Shown one piece after another: positions 24,201 through 36,200 of a stretch of 41,306 bases of DNA (positions are counted from its first letter, which is position 1; every line of letters starts with the position of its first letter). The DNA is from a virus. A program made the translations under genes and the position numbers. Under the pieces are notes generated by a model, which saw only the letters and a list, made by a program, of their open reading frames with translations, had not been told where the DNA came from and did not search any database. The stretch is from the IMG/VR virus record IMGVR_UViG_3300009420_002288, positions 1 to 41,306 of that record; one strand, given 5' to 3'.

Positions 24201-27200
24201 ATTTCCAGTACCAGTAAACGTTTCAACTTCAGTAAGTTTAGTTATTACAAATGAACCTGATACTCTATCAAATTTAATTGTTGAATGCATTCCTCTTACT
24301 AATCCATTACCAATATATGCTATTAACTTAGCTTGAGTACCACCTTCGGACATAGAACCATTAATTTCTACTATTGGTGGATTCAAATATCCACTTCCTG
24401 AAGAAACTAATTCTATTGATTCTATTTTACCGCCACGTCCTAATTTTGCAATTGCCTTTGCTCCAGAACCAGTGTCAGTTGAACTTTGATCTTGTCCTAC
24501 AAAACTAATAATTGGAGGCTGCGTATATCCGCTTCCTGCATCTGCTATTACAATTGATTTAACTTGGTACGCTATATTATCAAGCCAATTTTTATTTGGA
24601 TAAGTGGTTAAGTCTGCATTTGTTCCTACAATAACATTATCTATAACTTTTACGTTCTGAGGGGTTATAGATTTAGTAATATCATTCCATCTCGGAGGAA
24701 GATCAAAATCAGTAACTAAGTTGCCAGAAACATTTAAATAATTATAATCACTTATATATTCGCGTAGTTTAGATTTAAAAGGTTTAACTTCTTTTAAATA
24801 TTCTTCGTAACTTGGCAAGTTATCATTTTGGAATGTAATTTTTTTAGATAAATCACCAACGTTATGTTTTGCTTTTATAAAACTAGTTTTAAATGCCCAA
24901 TCAACTAACTTTTGTTCCGAAAATACATATTTTAAACTTGATAAGAATAAATTATTATACTCAATTGCTAATTCATCAACAAATAAATTATCTCTTAATG
25001 CTTTAAGAATTATTCTTGATTCTTGTACAGGTTGTGAATCATATACCTTTATATCATAACTTATACTATCAAAGCCTGAACTTATTCCTGCATTATATAA
25101 AGTTGGTAAAAACTTAATTGTTCCGTTTTGTCTACCAACTGTTTTATAACTTATTGTATAATCTATTGACGAAGAATTATCAATCTTTTCTAACAACAGC
25201 CAACCGCCAGTTCCAACATTTGAAATTTTAATTATGTCACCTGTAGTATCATCTAGTGACTCTAGTTGATAAGTTGAATCAATTAAATGATCAATCTCAG
25301 TAAAGATATTATAACCTTCATCATACCAATCTATGTAATTCCAAAACAATGAAGTATCATACGACTGACTTAATTTTCTTGTCCATTCAGTATTTTTAAT
25401 ATTTCTTTCATATAAGGCCCATTTACCTTGTATAGTAGAATCACTTTTTACAAGAGCAGTAAAGCGTCTAACAAATAACGTAGTATACTGCTCTGAGTAT
25501 CCACTTCCTTGATTAGTAACTGTAGCTGATATTACTGAACCTACACTGTTTAGTGTTAACGCTATAGCGGCAGGAGTTTCATTTGATCCATAAATTTGTA
25601 CATTAGGAACAACTTTATATCCTCTGCCTGGATCTGTTATTGTAACTCTAACTATTTTACCATCAACAAATACTGGAGTAAGTGTTGCCTGGGATACTTT
25701 AGCAGATCCAACAAATGATAAATCTTGGTAAGTATCTACGGTAATATCAAAAGAACTAGACGTACTAACTGGTATTTCCTGTTTAGAAAGTAACGGAGTA
25801 ATAATTTTATCATCAATAATTAGATTCTTTAATAATACACCATTTACTCTATCAATAACTTGTTTAAAGGCTTCGTTTTTATTTACAAACCAAGATTGTC
25901 TAGGATTGTTTAAAATTCCATATCTTTCTTTAACTGATAGATTAGGATCAGGAACTGTCCGTCCAGCAGTGTCATATCCAATTAAACTATCAAACCATTT
26001 TCTTTCAATATCATAATTAGGTTTGCTTGTATCTAATCCAGCTGTAAATAATTGGTATTGGTTATGAATATTAATATTCTGATTTTCTATTTTCCAATAC
26101 TGAGTGCTAAGAGCAACATCAGTATCTTTAAGTAAACTTTCGCAATTATGTAAAACAAAACTAGTTGGAGTTATAAAGTTAACAAACTTATATCCCATTC
26201 CAGCAGGATTATCAATATAGCGGGCTACATTAAAACTGCTTATAGTTCGATCAGCAACGTCTGGAGTTGTTATTTTACCTTTAACCCAATAAAAATATTT
26301 TAACGAGAATGTTTGTGATATTGAATCGTATATTCTCTTAGAAGCATATACTGTATCATCATATTTTGTAAGTCCGGTTATACCTTCAACTACGCCGTCA
26401 TCTGTTATTGCAATTTCATTCCATTCTGATGGAAGTAAAGTAGTTTCAATCCACTCGTATACATCTATAGAATTTCCTGTAAATTGAGTATTCCAAATAC
26501 TAGAACTAAAAATTGTATTATTTTGATACGGATTTAAAAATTTACACGTTGATAAATCCCACCATAAACGACCAACTTGATCTCTGTTCCAAACATCTGA
26601 ATTACTAACAGTTACTTCGTCTGTACCAATAGTATAAATTGCTGGATCATAATGTAACTTATAAGAAAGCTCTTGTTCTGCAATTCCAGCAATTTTTCCT
26701 TGTAGTGGATCTATATAATCAAGATATGTTACTAGTTTATTTTCTTTAGTATCATATAAAAATAATTTTTTAATTTTATTAAGATCAACTGTTTTCTTAG
26801 GATTAGAATGGACTTCCCAAATATTTTTAGTATTTGGTTTTTTATAATCAACAACAGCTCCAACGTTTCCAGCTTCAACTGATTGATTAGGTAATCCTAC
26901 ATATACATGATCATTGTTTGCATATAAATTTGCACCAAAGTTCTTAGGAACTTCAGTAGAACCATCAGTAATATAACTTAACGTTTGGCCATATACTAGC
27001 GTATCATCAATATTTTCATATACATAAACTACTCCAGTATCTATGAACGTCTTTGCAAACAATGTAAAATTATTATCAAACGTAGTAGCTAAAGCATCAA
27101 ACGTAGCAGGAGAAACTATATCTGCATTTTTTGATGCTATTGCTAGTATATTATTACTAAACGATAACGTATTTCCAAATAACTCTACAGATTCATTAGA

Positions 27201-30200
27201 TCTACTATAAAGTGTTTGTGATAATTCAAAGAATCCAGTAGTTTTACTTTTTACTAAAATAAAAACTCTACCTTGATCATTTGTAACTTTTGTTGGATCT
27301 TCATCTGTACGCTTTACTTCTGCTTGTGGCTCAGAAATAGCTATCATATTTCCGTCGCTGCTAATATCAATTGATCCGCCCCAATTGGTGTTGTCATTCC
27401 AAATATCATCTTCATTAACCGGTAAATCTGTTTGGGCAATAGTTTGATGCCTTTGGAAATTTCCGTTATTATTTCTATAAACAACTACTTGTGCCGGAGT
27501 AGTACTATTATTTTCATACTGTGCTAACCCTATTAATACTTCACCGTCTTTAGATACTGCCATTTTGTTAAAATTAAACAAGCTACCTTGATCAAGAACA
27601 GTACTAGGATCAGCACTATCAAATAATGGCAGTATTTCTTTATCATTAGGAATATATCCAATGTAATCTATCGGAGTTGTTTGTTGCGTCCATTCAGCAC
27701 CATTAAATATTCCAGGGGAAAGATTTGTATTTGCTTTAAATATACTTCCATTAATATATACAAGGTCATTAGTTTGATAACTTAGAGAATCTGCAAATTC
27801 TCCTTGGAATTTCTTATCTTTAGATAATTCCCAATTCCATACATTTCCTTCTTCGTCAGTACCGTAATTAACAAAATACACTCTACCCGGTATAAAAGTA
27901 CTGTCGTCAAGTGTTGTACCAGATTTTAGAAATTCTCGGTTAGTTTTAAAATTTTGCCCTGCACGAATAAAGAGTTTATATAAATTGTTTAACTTTGATA
28001 GTTTAACATCTGAACCAAAATAAAAGTCATCACCTTGAACACCTGGTCCAATATACGAATTAACATACGAGAATATATTAGATCCTACAGTAGTATAAAT
28101 AGAAAACATTCCTTGATGGAAATGCTGTCCTGGATCAGCTAACTTCACTGCTGGAATATTATATACGTTTATCCAGTCATTATTTGTAACTGATGGAATA
28201 TTTGCAGCTACCGGAACGCCTGCAACCGTGTCCGCTTGATAAAACCAATATTCAAAATTGTCAGAAGCACTATTCTCCCAGGTAGTTGGTGTACGACCAG
28301 TTACTGGTATATTTCTTCCTGCGTCAATTACAAGAAGTTTTCCTATACCTTCTGAATCTAATCCTAAAGATACACCATATATTTCTCCCATTACACGATC
28401 AACTTGATAAATTGGACTTGGATCTAATGGGTCTCCTAAAAATCTTATTTCAGCATTATTACCAAATATAAAACCTTTAGACCAATTTCCAGTAACATTT
28501 TTAACAAATACTACTACGTTTAATGCACTTCTTCGCATATATGTAACTTCGGCTTGTGCTCCTGTTGTTACATCTTCAACAATATCGCCTATTCTAGGTT
28601 CATAAGGTTCACCAAATAAATTAAATTTAGTAAATTTAAATTTTATATATCCGTCCCATAACTCAGTTACAGTTAAAGTTTTAGTAAAATCTGTGTTTAA
28701 TAACCCAATTGCTTCAGGATTGTTACCAGTGCCATCATATCTTAATAAAGATGGCATATAACATTTAATTGTATCTGCTGGCGACAATGTATCTGTAAGA
28801 ACTTTTGGTGCTCGCATTACAAAAAGACTACTTAGAAACGGATCAGTTGAACCTCCTGCTCCTGGTAGGCCTTGATAACTTAAACTAACGATTTCACTAG
28901 CTTTAGTATTTTCACTATCTACAGTAGCAGTTTCGTAATCTCTAGAATTATAATAATACTTGTTTGATACTGAACTATCAGTAATTGCATCTTGATATAC
29001 TAGTCCGTGACCTGCATCCGAAGTAGTTACTGAAGATACTTGATAAGTTACAGGAACTGCTATCATCCAATAACCACCATAGTAACTATCAACATCAATT
29101 GTTTCTGAAGGTGCAGCAGTTGTATATTCTCCAACAAAATCTCCGCCAAATAAGAATAGACTATCAGTTTGAGCAAAAGATCCAGATATGTTGTTAAGGT
29201 AAATTCCAAGACTTCCGTCAACTTCGAATACATATGCAACTGTGCCTGTGCCTGTTTGAGTGCTCACTGTTGAACCAACTGTTGGTTGATTAGTAAACGA
29301 ATTAATCTTAAAAATTAAATCTACTTTTAATTGAATTGTATGTTCACCAGTAAAGAAACTTGAATTTAACGCTGTCATTCCGCTGCCAGCAAATGGTTCA
29401 AGTGCAGTATATGATGTTTGATTTTGATTAGCTATTGTTTTAGTATTCCACTTTAATTTAATACTATCATTAATATCAATACCAGCGTACATAAATTTAG
29501 GCGCTCTAACTAATACATGGTTAGTTGTTATATTAGTAAACGGATAATTACCAGTTAGTAATATATTTATTTTTTGAGATTGTTCTGTTATATTACCAAT
29601 TGTTTCACTAGTTTGAACTACACTAGTAAAACTTGAAAACTGTACATTATCAGACTCTGGAATAATTGCTGTTGTAGCTTTCCATAATTTGTTGTTATAG
29701 GAAATAATATCGTCAGCTACATACGCAGTTGTTTCGTTATAAAATTGTTTATAATTTGTTCTTACTCTACTAGCTGAAGGAGATCCAATAATTAAAAACT
29801 TTCCATCATCTGATAACTCTATACTCTCTCCAAATTTTTGTAAATCAGGAGATGTTAAAGAATGGTATGATTCATTAAATATTTCAGTAGACGTATGAGC
29901 AACAATAACTCTATAAAAATTATTATTATATTTTACTATGTCGTTAATACTATATAGTAATCCTTCATAAAATCCTTTATAAGAGTCTGCAATACCGGTA
30001 GGAGCAAGTATTGTTTGTGTTAATAGATAGTTGCTATTTGACGAGGATCTTTGGTATACATAAACTTTGCCATCGTCTTCGTGTGGCGAACCAACAACTA
30101 ATGTAGTATTAGATGCATTAGTTGATATTGATGATGCAAAATCTAAACCAGTTAAATCTGTATCACTACTAACTTCTTGTAGCTTTGTAAATGCTTGTGT

Positions 30201-33200
30201 ATTTTCGTAAACTTTCCAACCGTTACTATCTGCTGAGTCTACCCAAAATTTAGATTTTAAATTTGCTAACTTTTGTGCAACAACGTTTAAGGTAGTTAAT
30301 GTGCTTGTTCTAACCGAAACTAGTTTGCTTAATCTACCAACACAGGTTTCAATATCTTCTATTGCTTCAGAAGATATAAATGTAATTTTTTCTAAACTTA
30401 TAGATTTAACTTTAAAAAATGCACCAATATTTGCTTTAGAAGTTTGAGCACTTGCAAATGAACTATCTTCAGTACTTAATGTTGTAGAAAGTAAATCATA
30501 TACGCCAAATATTTCGCCAGGTAAAATATTCTGTGGTGTTGAAGTTAATACTACTGTAAACTCAGTTTCTCCACCAACAACACTTTCAATATTAAAATTA
30601 GTATCGTCGTGTCTATAAATATTCCAAGTTAATTTATCATTGCCTACCCATATAAGATTTCCTCGGTTACACAAAGAAAAGTCAATATTTAATATTGCAT
30701 CATAATCTTTAACAACAAAGTTTACATCTTCTTGGTTAACATATCCGCTGTCTTGAACATATCCCTGCTCAGGAGCAATATATTTTTCAGGAAACGGAGC
30801 ATGAGTATATTTTTTTGGTTTTAAATAAGTTTCGTATGGCTGGATTCTATATATTAAATCTGTTTCTTCTCCAGTTACGCTTTTTACTAATTCTATTGGT
30901 TGGGGTGAAAGTCTAAATTTTGTTTCATCTAGTTTGTATTCAACTTCGTCAAATCCATCAGAAGCGCCATATTGTCCACTTTTAATTGCCCATTCTTCAT
31001 AGAATTCTAAACTATCTTTATCAGCATTTCCTAATACATCAAACAACTTTGTTAACGCATTTTGAGTTCCTTTATCTTGGATAAATCCTTGATAGAACTT
31101 ATATTGGCTAACATCGTCATTAATAATATTTTCTAAATATTTTCTTTTCTGATAACCAATTAAGTGTTGTGCCATCCTCTGTTGTTCTGCATCAAAATTA
31201 TCACTGTCTAAATCATAAAAGTCTGCAAACTGGTTAGTTTTATATTCAAAGTTTGGTGTTAGTCCCGGAGTTGGTTTTTCATCTAATCGATTCCAAAAAG
31301 ATGGATTAAACGTTTGTGTTCCAGGAACTTTTTGACTTGCAGTGTAATAAAATTCTTTTTGTTTAATAATATCACCAATAAAATAATCCTTGTTTGATTC
31401 CCAATTAGTTATTTTAGCCTGATCGTAAACAAATCCTTCAATGTTAAGACTGCCGTCCCAGTTTGCTGTTCTGTACCCAAGGACTTTTATTCGTTCTTGT
31501 CTATACCCAGGCTCTAGGTCATATATAGTATCATTAAATACTGTTTTATTATCCAACAATACTACATGTTCTTTTTGTACTAACGGTAATTTTATTGCAT
31601 ATATACCATCAGCAGTGTTCTTAGGCGTTAATATAAATTCATTCGGGTCTTGTCTATTAAGCTGAACAAAATCTTCTGTTAACTTTTTGCCGTCAACTTT
31701 AACAAGTGTGTATCCGTAAAATGTATCAAAAATATTATCAACAACACTATAATCAGATTTAAATTTTAATTGCGAAGCACCCGGACTTACACTTATTAAA
31801 GTACCGCTGGCCCAATTATGTAATGTCCAATATGCAAACTCTTTTGCCGATGTTTGCCAATCGTCTACTACGCCTTCTTCTTCTCTATAGTTATCAAAAA
31901 CAAATCCAACAGACTCTAAATATTTTCCGTATCCTTGTAAGAAGTCGGTTACTTCTTCAATAGTTTTTAAAATAGTACCATATGGAAGTTCTAAAGGAGC
32001 ATACGTTGCATACTCTTTTCTTAATGTTATTTCTCTGCCGCCTCTAATCGGTAATGACGGTAACCTTGCAAAATTATCTAAATTAAACACATCAGCAGTA
32101 TGAGATTTTGTTACTCTATAAAACTGTCCACTGTTTTGAACTACTACTCCTGTTGAATACGTTCTTCCTGCTTCAAACTCTATATAAGGATCCGAGGCGC
32201 CGCCAATAGTAACAACAATATCTTTATCTCTAGGAAGTACTGGAAAATATTTAAATATCGGTGATGTGTTATCATAACCTTTAATTTTATAACCATTTGA
32301 CTTTCTTTCAATCATTACTCCGCTATAAGAAATTGTTTTTACCGGAGAACTTTTATTAAGGAAGATGCTATAATTTTCTTCTGGAACAAATACATTTCCT
32401 TCATTAAGAGGCGTTCTACTATCTAAAATTAATTTAAATTTATTCTTATCAGTATACCCAGCAATTTTAAATCCTATTTGATTTGTAATTGAAGTTAAGT
32501 CTAGTTTATATTTAGAATATCCTAAAACAACGTTAGATGCCATATAACCTGCAACATAATTTATTAACCCAGAAGTATAAACTTGAGTAGAATCTAAATG
32601 GGTATTAGGAAAAATTAAACTCTTTAATTTAATTTGATTATTATCAGCTTTGTATATAATTTGTTTTGTTAAAGTTCTAACTTGATTAACTCTATCAAAT
32701 CCAGTAGCTAACACTTTAGACGGTTGATTTAATGTCCAGCTTGTAATTAAAGAAAAAGGATATTCACTACTTCGGCGCCAGGCAGTTTCAACAGGTGAAT
32801 AATCACCAAATTTAAATGAATCATTTAACTCACCCGAGTTAAAATTTTGGGCATATCCTGAATCATTTGGACTTAACAAAGTACCATTTTCGTCAACTGG
32901 AATGTGTGTTAATAATGTTGCCCTTTTATAATTATTTAAAATCTTAATCTTTTCGCCTGGGGCTCTAACAACACCGTTTTGCAAATCCGTCCATAGAATT
33001 AAATTGTCTTTTGTATATGGCGCAGGACCGTACTGTGTGTCCCACCAATTAGGTTTAATCGTAAATCCTATCATTTCCCAGGGGTGTGTATGAGGACGAT
33101 CTGTGTCGTATGCTTGTTGATACACTGCTCTCCAAAATCCCGGAAGTGTATTTCCGTTAGGCGATGACATTGTAGAATAATTAAATGTCCAAGAATTTAA

Positions 33201-36200
33201 TCTATCATAATAAGAATTTTCAGTATAGTCAGTATCAACTAAGGAAGACCACTGTATAAAATCAGCCAACATAGGTGAATCTACAGCTGACTTATTAAAA
33301 TCAGTAGTTCTAAATTCGCCGCCTTTGAAGCTATCTATATCAAATAACGAAGTGTCATATTTAATTTTTAAATTATTATAAATTCTCTTTTCTAACTCTA
33401 ATAATAGATTATCTCTAAAATCATTAAATGCTTTTATAATACTACCATCATGTCCTTGAATTACATTTACTGGTGTTTGGTAAGTATTATCATTATACAA
33501 ACTTGGAACAAAAGAAGGATATAAGCCTAACTTTGTAGGAGTAGGTGGTACATAACTTCCGTTTGTAGTTTCGTATTCGTAAATATCAAGTAAGTCACCT
33601 TTAGTTTTAGTTTTTGTAACATTACAAAACCCTTCACTATTAAATGTATAATCTTTACCGTGAACTAACTGCATATCATTTAGATACACTTGCACAGAAT
33701 TTCTACTTGGAACATCTAAACTAAACACTTTTGCTATAGCAAAATATTGCTGAGTATTATCGTCTACTATATGCGAAGTTCTTTTTACAGATCCTTGAGG
33801 AACCATATCTGAGAAAAAGAAGGGCATTGAGTTTATTTTATCTTTATTTATTTCTGCTAAGATTCTATCAACGTGCTCTTTAACCGGTCCTTCCCAACCT
33901 AAGTCATTTGCTGTTTGCAGGAATAATCTTTTAAATTTCCCATACTCTCTTCGTGCATATCTAATTGAGGATATTATATTAGAATCTTGATCTAATATAC
34001 TATACATTGCTAAATTTAATGGAGAACTATGCTTAACAAATCTATTACCAAATTTTGTTATATCTCCTAAATCTCTTAAATTTCCTACACCTGGAAACTT
34101 TCCTGAAAAATTAGATAAGTTTTCAACTATACTGGTTACGTGATTGTTTACTTCTCCTAATGTAAATTCATTAACATTATCGTTTAATGGATTTCTCTCT
34201 AAATTACTTGGAAAATCATAGTATCCGTTATCATTTTTACTAGCAACAGAAGTTGTTTTAATTATAATGTTGTCACCATCTGTTAATCCAGTTAATGAAG
34301 TAAATGCTGGTTTTAAAAATGTAACTGTAGTTAAATTATTAGGAGATATTCCTAATGTGTAATCAACATCTTTAAATTTTAATACGTTATTTAAAAACAC
34401 CGTTACGTTTAAATCTGCAAGAGCAGCACTATTTTCATAAACATCAATATCAAATATATTAGTAGTATTATCAAACACGTAATTTCTTATTACAGGCTGT
34501 GTACTATCAGTTGGTGCTTTAATCCAACCATTTGTATTTGTATATGTAGATATACTTGAATACGTTCTAAGAAATCCTACATCTGTATTTTTGTAGTATA
34601 ATTCTTCAATATTACGATATTCAAAATAGTCATTTAACAAATTAAAATTAAATGTAATATCGCCTACGTTTGTTATTGTTCTGTATGAAAGAGGAATTCC
34701 AACTTCAGTATCTACTGAGCCTGTTCCTTCTTTATAACTAAAAAGTTTATTACCTTTAAAAGTTGTTGAATCATAAATTGTAGCATCGCTATAACTATTG
34801 TTATTTTCGTCAAATAATTCAAACAACGGAGGTTGGTTTACTTTAGTTTTTGTTTGTGCTACTTTCCAAGATGTTCCGTTGTAATAATACATTAATCCTT
34901 TGTATGTATTACCGTCTGTAATTAACACTACTTCGTTAGTTACTGGTATTGAGTCAGTAACGTCAATTAATGAAATCTGTTTAATAGTTTGATCAACTTC
35001 AATTCCGGGGCCATCAAAATTAAAGAACTTAACTTGAAATATTCTTCCGTTAACTAGCTTATCAGTATCTGCTGTAAATAAAATACGCATTCCGTCAATT
35101 AAATCTATGCCATCAATATTGTAACCTGTGCTACCTTCAATAGTAGAAAATACATCTTTTGTATAGGTATCTAATAAATTAACATTTTGTTTAATACTAG
35201 TACCAAAGTTAAATAGCTTTATGCCCTTTTCAAATTCAATTATTGGACGTTTAGCTCTTGCAGATTCGTCTACATTAATAGGTTGCTCGTTTAATATAGC
35301 ACTTTGTTCAATAACAGATTTATGAAACCACCTATTGTACCTACTCCATAAATTTCCGTCAATTGCACTACGATTAATTAACATATAATCTCGTACAGTA
35401 GGATATCCAATTGCAGTATCAAATGGCTGTCTGTCAAATCCTGCAATATCAAATTGTACGTCTACGTCTTTAACAAATGCACTAGGAACTGTTAGTAAAT
35501 TTTGATTAACAAGAACAATTTTATCGCCAACTCCTTCAACATAATATTCTCCTGTAGCATATTTTGCTGGCGTTACGTCTCCAATAAAGCTAATTTTCAT
35601 TCCATTAGTTAAACTAAATCCTTCACCTGTAGTATATGTCTTCTTTCCTAATATTTCAGCATCAATGTCAATTGCTGACGACTCTTCTATATTAGCAACC
35701 TTTATTAAACCTGCTGCTTCTATATCATTATCAGCAACATAATATAATGTATCTGGAGTAGTAGCAGTTGGAGTAAATGTTATTGTACCTTTTTCTGTAC
35801 CCTGATTATCAATTAGCGAATCATCAATTAAAAACGAGTTATCTAAATCACGCTTTGTTCTAAGTGTAAAGGGTAAACCCGGAGTGTCAATATCAAACTT
35901 GTATGTAACGCCTCTAAATAATTTAATTGTTGGATTCTGCGTTAATCCATCTGGCGAAAATACATACCCAAAATTATCATCATTGTCAGCAGCTGACACT
36001 GTATAGGTGCTAATTACTTCTGTAGATTGTCCTCGTACATTAACAACTTGTGGACCATTAGGTAACCAATAGTATTCTCTAAAATTAACAAACTTGTCCC
36101 AGTCAATGTGCGGGTTCCAAGCATAATATTCTTGTTTATTAGTAATACTGTGATCAGAAACCTTTGAGTTAAAGCCTGTTAACTGATTCATGTAATCATT

